Assembly: GCA_963678675.1 (NCBI GenBank)
Contig: OY783192.1
Span: 21,199,174-21,263,173 of the forward strand
Direction of reading: 5' to 3'
Origin: Xiphydria camelus
Lineage: Eukaryota; Arthropoda; Insecta; Hymenoptera; Xiphydriidae
Length of the DNA stretch: 64,000 bases
Shown here: one piece after another, positions 53,102-63,930 of the stretch
Layout of the letters: every line of letters starts with the position of its first letter
How positions within the stretch are numbered: the stretch's first letter is position 1
Program-made: the position numbers and the translations under genes
The notes under the pieces: model-generated
Told to the model about the DNA's origin: nothing
Seen by the model: only the letters and a program-made list of their open reading frames with translations
Databases searched by the model: none

Positions 53102-54839
53102 AGAAAAATGGAAGATGTAAGATACCTGCCCAACAGTAAATCGCGTTCATAGTTGAAGCCATTCGTAAATATTCGGAAGACCAAACCTAAAATAGTTTGA
53201 GGAGAGAAAGGGAATGGAATCGGAATCCAGGAAAGAACGCTGTTGCGACGAAGGAGTAGACAGAAGCGAAGAAACTGAAGAGAGAGGGTAGTAGTTTGGT
53301 AAATACGTAGATTTTATTTTCGGGTTAACAACGAATATCCGGGAACACTTAGAATGAGTGCGATGCTTGCGCAAGTGAGGAGCAGGTGGAGATACGAACA
53401 CGATAACGAATTTTTCACGACTGCCGGGAAACGGCTCGCAAGGAAGAGGTATGCTTTGGCATAAGAGGGGGCAGGTTTTTTCCATTTCACGATGTGAGAA
53501 GAAAGTTTCGAGAAAGTGGAGGAGTAAAAACGTGAAAAAGACTCCGGGGTTGCGCGCAGATACGTCGACGTTCCGTGATGCGCTCGTCCAGGGACAGGTA
53601 TATGCGCGTCTCGAAGGCTGAATTTATATTTATGGGAAGTCAACCCTGGACGATAATAGAGGGCAAAGGGTGCTCATGTCCTCCCGCGAGTCTAGTGAAA
53701 GTTGGGAAGGATTCGCGGAGCCCTGCGCGTACCAAAATAATAAATAATGACTTCACTCCCATAAGACTCTGTATCGGTAGTATACTCATTTCGGCCATAT
53801 TGGATTTTTCGAACTAAGCTCCTCCCCCATGTCAGATCCCAATACTGCCGAAAAAATGTCGCTTGTTGCGTTTCTTACGGGACGTGCGGTATACGGTATT
53901 ATGGTACATACAGATTATTTAGACAGAGATACAAGTGTTAGCTGTTTACGGAGCGCGTGGGGAAGCTAGGAGAAAGTGACTAGGCTTGTGTGCGTCACCA
54001 ATGCTAGCTGCGCTATTAGTAGGTTGTATAGCGATGTACTATATCGACATCATCGACAAGAAAATGTAATGCCACTCTAGGCCGCAAGCGTTGAAGTAGC
54101 TGCGCACGAATCACTGCGCACTAATCATATCCGGCTTCACATTTCCGTCCCATTTCCCGAGGTTTACCCTCATACCGCCGTAATAGATGTTTACACATCA
54201 ATAAACTTATGCAAATATCTTGGAAATGATGAGAGATGCGAGGAAGCAGGTAAAATTTTAAGATGGTACGTAGGAATTCGAATCCTATAAGCCGCGATTT
54301 TATTACCGAATAGTACGAGCCTCGATAGAAGCTCGCGGCAAGGATTAAAAAAGTGCTGTATATCAAAAAGTGGCAGGTACTGGCAGACAAATGTCACATA
54401 GGTGAATAGTGGCTATTGTAATCCGTATGTTACAACAACAATTTACTCGACACCACACGACACTCGTTAGAGAAACCCTCTGGAGGTCAACAACTTTGAC
54501 AGAGATAGAGTAAAATGGGACCTCGCCCAAAAGAACGATTAAAACAATAATAACAAGTAATAGGTCGAAAATACAGTACTTATTCTAATGAACAAGATCG
54601 ACGCAAAAAAACTAGTGATTTTAGGGCGAATTCACATTTTCCATGGCATCGAAATCTCCGCGTCGCACACCTGCTCTGTATGTAACGTAGACTGCTGAAA
54701 CAAGCTGATATTCGGAGCGGTGCTGCACAAGTGCCGGTAACATTTTTCGTAAACATGCTTTGTAGGAGGGGTAGTATGCACAGAGCGCGAATAAACTAGA
54801 ACTAGGGTTTATTCGTGATATGGGAATACAAATGGTAGT
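53102..54839. other. Non-coding sequence with one dispersed repeat
   Basis: 53500-53640 resembles 60540-60655 (AAGACTCCG, CGTCGACGT(T/C)CCGTG, CCAGGGAC, GCGCGTCTCGA). CCTCCCGCGAG at 53680 recurs at 57540. The open frames of 100-112 codons on the minus strand show no motif. Confidence 0.45.
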
Positions 54840-55063
54840 GTGTGAGTGTGCGAGTGGGGGAAAAAGATCCCAGGAGTGATCGAGCTCGGAGAAGCGTCGG
54901 CGGTGCTGCCGATCGGGCTGCTCGAATGCGGTGCGGGAGCGTCGTTCCAGGAACGGCTGCGTCGGTCCTGGCGTGCCGGGTGCTGCTCGCGTCCCGGGTA
55001 TCGTCGTCGGGCCGGGGGCGAAGGTGACTCGTCCACGAAGATTGTCGCCAGGTAGGCGAGCCG
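54840..55063. other. CpG-rich stretch before the hairpin array
   Basis: GC-rich with several overlapping short open frames and no motif. It is probably the same unit of sequence as the flank after 56034, now split by a retrotransposon insertion. Confidence 0.4.
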
Positions 55064-55400
55064 ACGTGAGAACGTCGGTTGGGGCGACGAGGACGCTAGG
55101 GTGTTCGCGGAGCGAAAACTGCCGCTAGCGAACCTCAAGCCGGGACGGCGTAGGGCCGTCAGAGATCTGCGAGCGTGAGGGTGTTCGCCGAGCGAAAACT
55201 GCCCTCACGGTTGCTCGAGAGTCGATCGGTGAGCCACGAGAGTTGCGATGTTCGCTGAGCGAAAACTGTCGCCACTCGTGGGGAAGGACGTTCGACTACT
55301 AGGGTGTTCGCTGAGCGAAAACTTCCCTAGGGGTGTTCGAATGAGACTCTGAGGGATAGTGGTGTTCACTGAGCGAAAACTTCCACTACCGTGACTAAAG
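55064..55400. repeat. Array of five hairpins with constant core and variable arms
   Basis: The core TGTTCGC(T/G/C)GAGCGAAAACT occurs five times, starting at about 55102, 55182, 55250, 55302 and 55362 (the last as TGTTCACTG...). The core can itself pair (TTCGC with GCGAA). The flanks of each core are complementary to each other but differ between units: CGCTAGGG/CCGCTAGCG, GAGCGTGAGGG/CCCTCACGG..GCTC, CCACGAG.GT.GCGA/TCGC.ACTCGTGG, TTCGA..CTAGGG/CCCTAG..TCGAA, ATAGTGG/CCACTA. On the minus strand parts of it also read as GSFRSANT-like peptide repeats. Confidence 0.75.
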
Positions 55401-55418
55401 TTGGTCTGCCGGCGATGG

Positions 55419-56021
55419 TTTTTTTTTTTTTTTGAAGAACTGGCGAGGAGGGGAATCTTCGAAAAGACACCCAAGATGTTGTTAGGGTAGTGTCGGGTTT
55501 TTACCAACTAAACCCCTCCTCGTGGTTACCAACCCGGGGGTTATAAACCAAGTAGAAGAAGAAGTAGAGGGGGTGAAACGACATAGCAAAAAAGGCCCTA
55601 CAGCTAGAAGGGGCCGATAGTGCGGATGGCTCGAAATCAAAGTAAGACGTTAATTGATAAGTATACAGGGTCTGCGGACTTTGTATTTGGATCTACTGGA
55701 GTAATTACTAAGCGCTTTGATAGAGGGGTTGGCGTGGGTCTTGACGGAGTTACGAAGGTTCCCTGCATATTTTATTGCGGCTGAGTCAAGTGACGGAAGT
55801 CCGGTTTCATGGAGCAGCTGTTTGTTCCTGATGAACCAGGGGGAGTTTAGGGAGCCTCTAAGGAGTCTCATGTAGGTACCGTGAAGTCTGGCTAGCTTCC
55901 TAGGATCGGCCGATCCCCAGACGGGAATGGCATAAGAGCAAATGCTCCTAATCAGTGCGTTGAAGGCCCTGACCTTGGTGACCTGAGAGATTTTTCTGTT
56001 ATTAAAAAATGGTTTCAAGGA
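55419..56021 (-). mobile_element. 5'-truncated Jockey-like copy, 12-bp target duplication
   Basis: Minus-strand copy of the 3' end of the element at 43935-48558. A T run (55419-55434) is the poly-A, the 3' UTR follows, and then the RT tail (55650-56000; SLKPFFNNRKISQVTKVRAF and so on to a TAA). TGCCGGCGATGG flanks it at 55407-55418 and 56022-56033. Confidence 0.92.
55650..56006 (-). pseudogene. Jockey-like RT C-terminal fragment
   Basis: About 119 codons without internal stops, matching the last part of the ORF2 at 47968-48333 with scattered substitutions. It is 5'-truncated, so non-functional. Confidence 0.88.
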
Positions 56022-56033
56022 TGCCGGCGATGG

Positions 56034-57106
56034 CTCGCCGGCCATCTAATATACTCCGTTTGCGGACCTTGCCGAAAGCCCCGGAACGACCCTTGACCCA
56101 TGATTCCGGGTGCGGGCATCCGTCCTAGCTACCTACGTCCTTCGTGACGCACTCCGGGCCTTTCCGACCCTTGAACCGTCGGCAGGCTAGCGCATGCCGA
56201 CTCGGCTGCGATCCACGCGTTACAGCTTTAATTTCTTGTTTAGAGATTATTTCTTTTAACCTACGTGTATTTAGAACCGTTTTCGTACATCTTGATTTTT
56301 TGAATTTTCTCCATTGGTTGCAGCACTGTGCGACGCGCCAACGCCGCCTTCTCCTCCCCCTCTCCCCCCTCCCTTCTCCTCCTTTTCTTAAGATGGGGTC
56401 AGACATGCGGCATTCGGCGAGTACCGAGTAGCATTGCTAGGTAGCGATTATAATTTATAGACTCCTCGTCGCAGTACGCTTTGAAAGCAAAGAAAGTGGT
56501 GGTTAAAAAAGATTATAATTAATAGTGGTAGTAATTAGTAATTAATTTTGTTATGGAGGCTTTACCCACAGGTTCTATAATTTCATATGTATGGCAAATT
56601 GGAAAATCGGAACATGTGCAACAAGTGGTTAAATATTGAGCAAACGTTTCACATATCGTTATACATACGAAGGATGAAAGTTAGGTTCCGGGCGCTTCCG
56701 GGCTACGATTTTAATGTATTTTGGTAATAAATGGAATGTTTTTTGAAAATATGCAGGAAAAGTTTACGCATATTTGCGCCAATTGAAAATATTAATTATT
56801 ATAAATTAAAGGGGGACTCTAGTGTGTTAGCTTAGAAATGAAGGCGATTTTCGGGAATTTTTTACACGAAACATCTGCAATAAATTATCACAGTCATAGT
56901 CAATAGTATCACAGTCATAAATACAAATGCGCACTGGCGCACGTGTTCTTTCGACGGACGCGTGGTCGATCCTTCCTATCGCATACTTTCTACACAAAGA
57001 AGAATTTCGATGTTTCACATCTAACAATTTTTCTATAAAAACTGTTTTATATTATATGCTATTATACACACACGTATTTTTATCTACAACAAAGTATCTT
57101 ACATCG
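56034..57106. other. Mixed GC-rich then AT-rich sequence
   Basis: 56034-56230 is GC-rich and continues the pre-insertion target. 56905-57050 is a roughly 140-bp segment (AATGCGCACTGGCGCACGT ... ATTTCGATGTTT) repeated directly at 57973-58110. No gene is recognised. Confidence 0.5.
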
Positions 57107-57342
57107 ATGTGGGCCTAAAGTTCAGAGATAATAAGATAATAGCGATTAAATTTCCTTTCCTGGTGAATAAGTTTAGCCTCATATGTTTCTTTGACTTATC
57201 AAATATCTATTTACAATCGTGATGTATTATAGATTGTACACACATACGTACCATATGAGGCTAAACTTACTTGCCAGCGAAGAAGTTTCAATTACTATTA
57301 TCTCATTATTTATGAACTTTTGACCTATATCGATATGACTTT
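57107..57342. mobile_element. Foldback MITE
   Basis: Arms of about 90 bp: TTAGCCTCATATG (57174) against CATATGAGGCTAA (57253), extending outward through AATTTCC / GAAGTTT to ATCGATGT...GTTC / GAAC...ATCGATAT. AT-rich loop. Confidence 0.65.
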
Positions 57343-57801
57343 TCTATGTATGGTGGGAGAAGGAAATTCTTCGAAACCACCGAGCTGGAGCATGAAAATT
57401 GGCGTCGGGAGAGTACGCAGATTCAGCGCCGTTCGGTTGGTGCTATCCCCGAAGAAGTACACGTGCACCGCAATAGTCGAATTTATTGCGGGTCTGCACT
57501 TTGTCCGAGGAGAGCATAAAAGGCAGAGGGTTTCTGTTGCCTCCCGCGAGGCTCCTGAAATCTGAGTACGCGGTCGAGGCCCTTCGCTTGCGACCCGGCG
57601 CCTATCACTCTCGCTAGACTGAGTTACTATCTATTTAGCTGGTCAAATAGACTGAAATTTCTCTGGCAGTAAATTTTTATCGTGTATCCACTGCAATATA
57701 TAGCTAGATTTATTTTTCTCAACCGAGATTCTAGACTAACTCTCGCTAGATTGTTCTCAATGCTGTGTCCACTTGAGTAAATCTAGCTGAAAACGAAACG
57801 A

Positions 57802-58016
57802 CACGTTCGCCAGTGCGCATTTGTATTTATAATTGTGATACTATTAAACGGTACAAACCGTTGTGTCTAATTCAAAAAGCGCATTTAGTTTACTCTCTCT
57901 TAACTCTGCCATCAGTCGCTGTTCCGTCTCGCGATAAACGGAATTCGACACAACGGTTCGTACCGTTTAATGGTATCACAGTCATAAATACAAATGCGCA
58001 CTGGCGCACGTATTCT
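57802..58016. mobile_element. Foldback MITE with GCCAGTGCGCATTTG arms
   Basis: Arms 57802-57872 and 57946-58016 are near-perfect inverted copies (GTACAAACCGTTGTGTC at the inner side). The right arm runs into the direct duplicate of 56905-57050. Confidence 0.7.
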
Positions 58017-58367
58017 TTCAACGGATGCGTGGTCCATCCTTCCTATCGCATACTTTCTACAAAGAAGAATTTCGATGTTTGACATCTAACAATTTTCCTA
58101 TACAAACGGTATTTAAATGTTATTTTTAAACGTGCTAACCAATGATCAATCAATCCTCATGCTTTCATTAATGAGGGTAAATACTGCTTCGTACACCGAT
58201 ACAGTGAGCGTGTAGTAGTAAGTGGTTAAGTTAGGGCTCGGTGAAAGGGGACCATCGAGTCGTGGCGGAGAGAGCCGATGCGTCCCGAGTTAGGCCAGGC
58301 GAACGTTGGGACGCAGTTCAGTGAGGAGACGCAGGGTGACCGTTGCCTCTATATCTATATATAGAAT

Positions 58368-58416
<49 letters not shown>

Positions 58417-58420
<4 letters not shown>

Positions 58421-58830
58421 TAAAGGTTACTTTGGGGACACGATATATTTTGGGTTAAATCGATGCAGGAAGGCATTATATATATATTAGGACTACGTAG
58501 AAAAAATAATAATGATAAAATGTCAAGATATTTTGAATTTTACGTAAAACAGCTACTATGAGGACATAGCATATATCCGCGAATATGAGGACATTATATT
58601 TTGTAAGGAATGGCGACTATGGGGACATTTTATATTAATAGAAAAAAGTATTTAAATCAATTGCGTTTGACGTTCTAAACAAGTAAACACTACTAACTGC
58701 TTCTAATTTCCTCTAAAATGTCTAAAACTAGAGACATTTAGAGTTACATATATAATGGTGACTTTGAGGACATCCGCTTGCTGAAATATATAAAATAGAA
58801 CTAATGGTTCCTTTGAGGACATAAACAGTT
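58417..58830. repeat. Left subterminal repeats (GGGGACA / GAGGACAT)
   Basis: ACTTTGGGGACA, CTATGAGGACAT, TATGAGGACATT, CTATGGGGACAT, CTTTGAGGACAT and CTTTGAGGACAT occur at irregular spacing, all in the same orientation. An (AT)n run (about 58367-58418) precedes them. Confidence 0.72.
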
Positions 58831-58985
58831 GTTTTCTAAGTATTATATATTTAGCAGATACAAATCTCAATATTGTTACTTAAGCATGTATAACGTATCC
58901 GTGTAATATGATTTTCCCCGACAACAGGACAAAACGACAAAAAGAAATTTCAACGCTTCTCTCCTTCACGTCTTTTGAGGAATGA

Positions 58986-59153
58986 ATATATCGCCATATA
59001 TATTTTCCAAAAGAATAATGACGCAAGTGCAAATTTTGAAATTTTTTAATTAAAAAAATTAAATTAAAAGTCATTTTTAAGACTATTGAGGGATTTAACT
59101 AAAAAATTTCAAAATTTGCACTTGCGTCATTGTTCTTCTGGAGAAGCGATATA
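58986..59153. mobile_element. Short palindromic MITE
   Basis: Arms around AATGACGCAAGTGCAAATTT and its complement, centre near 59075; outer part ATATCGC / GCGATAT. Confidence 0.7.
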
Positions 59154-59265
59154 TTATCTGGGATGTCACTTTACCGACCACTAGCGGTTCAATAGCATAC
59201 ATACGTCCGACCAGCCGCCCAGGCCGCAAATCCTCCGTGGCAGATTAGTGCAGTCAAAATAACAT

Positions 59266-59903
59266 GAAATACAAATTAATCCGGATAGGATGAAACCTAT
59301 ACCAATCCATAGGGAAAAATCCCCTGAAAAACATATCAAAAGTTCCCAAAAAACTTTGGTCGGGAAATATGTTTAATTAATGAAAAAGTAACAAGAATCG
59401 CGGTCGAGCGTCCTTTGTACGCTAATATTTCTCGTTCAATGGGCTCAATTAAAAAAGTAGAACTACCATTTTGTAGCGTGAAAAATTTACTATAGAAAAC
59501 AAGCGGAAACCCCTAGCTGGAAATGTTTCGTTTTAGTTTCATTAATGTTTAATCTTCTGAGCGTCTTAAACGCCGAACGATCAGCCGATTATTTGGCGTT
59601 TACGACGCTGCAGAAGCTTAAAACATTAATAAAACTGAAACGAAACACTTTGAGCTAGAGGTTTCCGCTTATTTTTTGTAGAAAATTTTCCCCGCTACAG
59701 AATGGTAGTTTTACTATTTCATTGAACCCATTGAACGAGAAATATCAGCGTTCAAAGGACGCTCGACCGCAATTCTTGTTACTTTTTCATTAATTAAACA
59801 TATTTCCCGGCCAAAGTTTTTGGGAACTTTTGATATGTTTTTCAGGGGATTTTTCCCTATGGATTGGTATAGGTTTCATCCTGTCCGGATTAATTTGCAT
59901 TCC
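59266..59903. mobile_element. Foldback MITE, about 640 bp
   Basis: Arms of about 300 bp are close inverted copies: ATTAATCCGGATAGGATGAA (59277) against TTCATCCTGTCCGGATTAAT (59875), also GGGATTTTTCCC and GCGGTCGAGCGTCC. Short central loop at about 59585. Confidence 0.85.
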
Positions 59904-60136
59904 ATGGAATAAAATCGCCTATTTTCACTGCACTATACGTCCACTCGACGTGTGCCAAACACTTGCCAGAGCCGTCCTCCAAGTGCTTCGAAACCCGATA
60001 TGTTTCAAACAGCGGGCATTATACTCTATGTCGGCTGGTGCCAAGACTGTATATGTTTGGTCATTCATTCTTTTATTTAAAACAGCAAAAACCCAAAACA
60101 CGTCTAGTAGAATCCACCCGCCTAACGGAGGGTTAA

Positions 60137-60231
60137 CCCTCGGTTAGTCGATTATAGGTCCAGCGGACCTATTGTCATACTACCTACCTACCTATTGTGC
60201 ATAAGAGAAATTTGACGCGTCTAACGGAGGG
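60137..60231. mobile_element. 95-bp TTAA-flanked mini-element (piggyBac-like)
   Basis: TTAA at 60133-60136 and 60232-60235; ends CCCTCGGTTAG and (reversed) CCCTCCGTTAG. Immediately left is another CTAACGGAGGG+TTAA junction, so two element ends are back to back. Confidence 0.6.
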
Positions 60232-60680
60232 TTAAATATGTTTTTGAAGGAAAATAAATTAAAAAAGTAAACATTTACACTCAAAAAGTTAAAAAAAAAG
60301 CTAATTTTATTCCAAAATTATCAAAGCAAAAATTATAACCCTCGTAGAAGGCATCTGTAAAAAAAACACCCGAATCAGTCTCAAATACTCATAACGCTCA
60401 TAAAGTTTTCAAAACTACAGCAAAGAGCTAGGTATATACGTATGTCGAGTTAAGTAACTTTGGTACTTGAACTTTGTTTCCTCATAATGAACGAAAGAAT
60501 GACGTTAGAAATATTTTCTCAATTTCTGTAATTTCGTTCGGAGAAAGTTTGAAAGTAAAGGGCGTGCGAAAGACTCCGAGAAGACATCAGATGCGTCGAC
60601 GTCCCGTGGTGCGGTCCAGGGACGAACGTACGCGCGTCTCGATGACTTAATTTATGATAGGGCGACGCGCGTCTCGTTTA

Positions 60681-60871
60681 TAGGCCTTCATACACGATAC
60701 GGTTTACCGGAAGGCAGGTCTTTCGATATGCAAGCCGGCAGGCAAATCGTAGTGGTCATATTGGCCGGAAGGCTCGGCCTGAACTCTCGGCTTTCCGAAA
60801 AACTGCGGGCGCTTGAAAATTTACCTCCGGCCATGCTTTTCGCCTGCCTGTCGAAAAGTGTATGGGTGCCA
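60681..60871. mobile_element. Possible MITE with GGC..CATACAC ends
   Basis: GGCCTTCATACACGATAC at the left and GTGTATGGGTGCC at the right form an imperfect inverted pair; the GC-rich interior has GGCAGG / CCTGCC and CGGCC words. Flanked by ATA on both sides. Tentative. Confidence 0.45.
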
Positions 60872-60917
60872 TAGAAATATAGGCCAAGAGTTTGTGTGAC
60901 GGAAAGTATAGCAGAAG

Positions 60918-61140
60918 TAGGTACACCCGGGGACACGGAATCTGTCGCTGGTGACTTTTTTTAATGTCATTTTTAAACGTACTAAACTAATGACCAATTA
61001 TTTCTCATGCCCTCATTAGCTACGGTGGCGTCTACTCTCGTTAATGAAAGTATGAGGATTATTAATCATTGGTTAGTACGTTTAAAAATAAAATTTTAAA
61101 TAGTCACCAGCGACAGATTTCGTGTCCCCGGGTGTACCTA
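60918..61140. mobile_element. TA-flanked MITE with GGTACACCCGGGGACACG ends
   Basis: TAGGTACACCCGGGGACACG at the left and its complement at the right, arms of about 90 bp (GTCGCTGGTGAC, TTTTTAAACGTACTAA). TA target suggests a Tc1/mariner-type miniature element. A fragment of its interior is at 58115-58200. Confidence 0.82.
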
Positions 61141-61763
61141 GGCAGATATTGCCTAATTTCGATAATAATCAAGTTCCAGTTGTAATTTGTTGATTAAGTG
61201 CATATGCAAATACACTTCTCGATTTATTAACCACTGTTTTACCCATTTCGAACATTTGCGCTTTATCTTTTTCTTTTTTTCAGACAACAAAGCAACTGTT
61301 AGTCCTATTAACATAAGATCATATTCCGAAATCATGGGTACAACTTTTCGCTTTGCATTAACAAAACCCTGTTAACTGTCCGTTAGTTGGTAATTGTTGA
61401 AAAACTATTCCATGGTTTCGTTAATTAAATTTAGCCGAGTCAGATATAATGCTGTATGATTTTCCTCGGTACATAGAGGCATTATTTTCCTTGTTTCAAA
61501 GAAAAATTTACATTAGTTACAATGTCGCATCATATAATTTTTAAAACATAAGAGTGTTCAAGTGACGATAAGAGAGAGGGCCGGTATTATAAAGTCCGGT
61601 TAACCGAAGGTTGAACTTCAACCGGCGGTTAGACTGCACTTTCCGAATACGCTAACCGCCGCATAAACATCGACACGTGCGGTCTCTTTCTCGCTCGAGA
61701 GAGAAGTCAGGGCCGCTTAGTCTCTTTCTCGCTCGGGGGAGAAGTCAGGGCCCGATTATAAGA
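61141..61763. other. Unique sequence ending in a 41-bp tandem duplication
   Basis: TCTCTTTCTCGCTCG(A/G)G..GAGAAGTCAGGGCC occurs twice at about 61681-61755. Its inverse is at about 63213-63265, so these may be arms of a larger foldback that encloses 61764-63145. Confidence 0.5.
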
Positions 61764-62475
61764 GAGTAGGTAGTTGTTTCATTTTACAAAGTGTGTACAG
61801 CACCGCATTTTTGAATTTGAGAATAGTTTCTCTTAAAAAATGAATGCACAACATGTAGAAAATATGTCACCTAATTAGGATTATGATTAATATGAATACA
61901 ATACCTAAATGGGATTATTAAAATAAAAAAATGGAACTCTTTCTCGGAATAGATAATTAAGTTGATATTGCTCAGGAAGAGTAAAAAACATTTGGATGTA
62001 CATGTATTTTTTAGTTTTATAGCCTAGTATGCTTTCCTATTTTATGTAAAAGTCCGAGTTCCCAAATAACGTGCCGAACAATTTTTTTAACAGTTGGGAA
62101 TAACAATAAGGAGTCGAGCATGTAATAGTTTCAGATAACATGTAACTGTATACAGGTTATAATATGTTTTTTGTACCTTTTTACCTACTTATGTACCAAT
62201 TAATGTATAATATTTTGAAAACAAATTAGGTAACTTAATAAATATAATTTCCTTTAAATGTTTTTACTCTTCCTCGGCAATGTTAACTTAATTACTTATT
62301 CCCCGAGAAAGAGTTTCAATTTTTTATTTCAATAATCCCATTTAGGTATTTTATTCTTATTAATCATACTCCTAATTAGGTGACATATTTTCTACATGTT
62401 GTGCGTTCATTTTTAAGAAAAACTATTCGAAAATACGGTGCTGTACACACTTTGTAAAATGAAACTACTACTTTC
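61764..62475. mobile_element. Foldback MITE, about 710 bp
   Basis: Arms of about 240 bp: GTAGTTGTTTCATTTTAC (61770) against GTAAAATGAAACTACTAC (62455), also CACCTAATTAGGA and CTCTTTCTCGG with their complements. Non-coding loop about 62005-62245. Confidence 0.83.
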
Positions 62476-62758
62476 CGTAATGTGCATATTTCCATATCTA
62501 GCAGTGCCGTATTCCTTACTGACAAACAGATGCAAACAAATTTTAGTCAGTTTTCGTTGAAATTTTGAAGTATGAATACGATGTCGGGGGAAGGAAAAGT
62601 AGAAATCGTCCGACTCTTACAAATTATAAATTACAATTACTTATCATTACACTAATCAATGTAGGAATAACAGAATAGAACACTTGGAAAGACTTGGTCA
62701 CTCATTTTCAGTTCGTTGATACGATACTGTAGAAGCACCGAGGGTCCGAACCCCTGCT

Positions 62759-63145
62759 GAGCCCCCTTTTTCGAGTCACTCGCAAGAGAAACGTACCAGG
62801 TCTTTGCGTATGTGTTGACATAGGAATCGTGCGAGTGCGAGTGAGAACGCGGATTAACACTGGTGAACCCATAAGAGTTTCTCTGTCGCACATTCTCCGT
62901 CCTTCTAGGAGTTGTCCAGTTGGAGTATGCGACAGAGAAACTCTTATGGGTTCACGAGTGTTAATCCGCGTTCTCACTCGCACTCGCACGATTCCTATGT
63001 CAACACATACGCAAAGACCTGGTATACGTTTCTTAGTGAGTAGGCCAATCAGGATCCCCACCACAACGGAATACTTGGTCCTGATTGGTCTATTGGCTAA
63101 GATGCGTATACGTAACTTTGCGAGTGACTCGAGAAAGGCCCCCTG
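62759..63145. mobile_element. Foldback family B, complete copy
   Basis: Ends CCCCCTTTTTCGAGTCACTCG and complement GCGAGTGACTCGAGAAAGG; the inner arms (CGTGCGAGTGCGAGTGAGAAC to the ACAGAGAAACTC loop) are nearly perfect. Open frames of over 100 codons on both strands across it are a palindrome effect. Related pieces: 3011-3555, 3700-3875, 12780-12990, 25361-25560. Confidence 0.8.
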
Positions 63146-63697
63146 CTTTTTTTTCACGCTTTAATGAATCCGCACTAGCGGAAATATCCCCCGAGCTAGT
63201 GCGGGGGATGACTGTACTTATAATCGGGCAATGACTTCTCTCCTGAGCGAGAAAGAGAAAGAGGTTAAATTTTCGACGTCTAACACTTTAAAGGCGTCGC
63301 CGGAGAGTCAGCTAGCTGTTTAAACTGTAACTGTATTGTAATTTTTAGAAGTGTACGTTATTTCCTCCTGGAAATGTATACTCACGACAGAGTTTTTTAT
63401 TACAGTAAAAATGTCTAGAATCGTTGTTGTTTGAGATGTTGCTTAGTGATTTCTCAAAGAAATTTTTTCCCAACGTTGGTAGATAATTTTACAAGAATTT
63501 AAATAAAATTGATTTATTTTGAAATTATAAATTCTTGAATATATTGCAATATTATTACAATTTTGCAATAATATATTTGAGCGCAAGTATTTATAAAATT
63601 AAATTTAAGCAAAGTCATTGCAATATTAAATACTTTCTGGATAGTTGCTTTCAATTAAAAACGTAATTAAAGTTGCCCTTCTTATAAATTGTTATTT

Positions 63698-63930
63698 CAA
63701 GGACAGTCCTCAAAGAAACCGATTAATGTATTGTTACTTTGGGGACTGTCCCCAAAGTAACACCAATTTTGGCTGTCCTCGAACTACACGTAAGACTTGC
63801 GTTGATGATTTCGGGGACTGTCCTCAAAGTATACACTTCATGAGTAAAAATTTCGGGGACTGTCCTCAAAGTACACAAATGTCCCCGAAGTAACCGATCA
63901 GTGCACGGAAATGTCCTCGAACTACACGTT
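63698..63930. repeat. Right subterminal repeats (TGTCCTC / TGTCCCC)
   Basis: GACAGTCCTCAAAG, GGGGACTGTCCCCAAAGT, GGCTGTCCTCGAACTACACG, two copies of TTTCGGGGACTGTCCTCAAA, ATGTCCCCGAAGTAAC and ATGTCCTCGAACTACACG. They mirror the motifs at 58417-58830. Confidence 0.75.

Noticed and set aside
53147..53643. Two minus-strand frames of 109-112 codons
   Set aside because: They overlap each other in different frames and include a dispersed repeat shared with 60540-60655.
55064..55400. CRISPR-like array
   Set aside because: The context is eukaryotic, the units are not equally spaced, and the flanks of each core are complementary to one another rather than unrelated spacers.
55064..55400. Hammerhead ribozymes
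   Set aside because: The core has CTGA and GAAA but not the CUGANGA box with a stem between them.
62708..63164. Two overlapping long frames, one on each strand (149 and 111 codons)
   Set aside because: Both read through a nearly perfect palindrome, so they mirror each other and encode no known motif.
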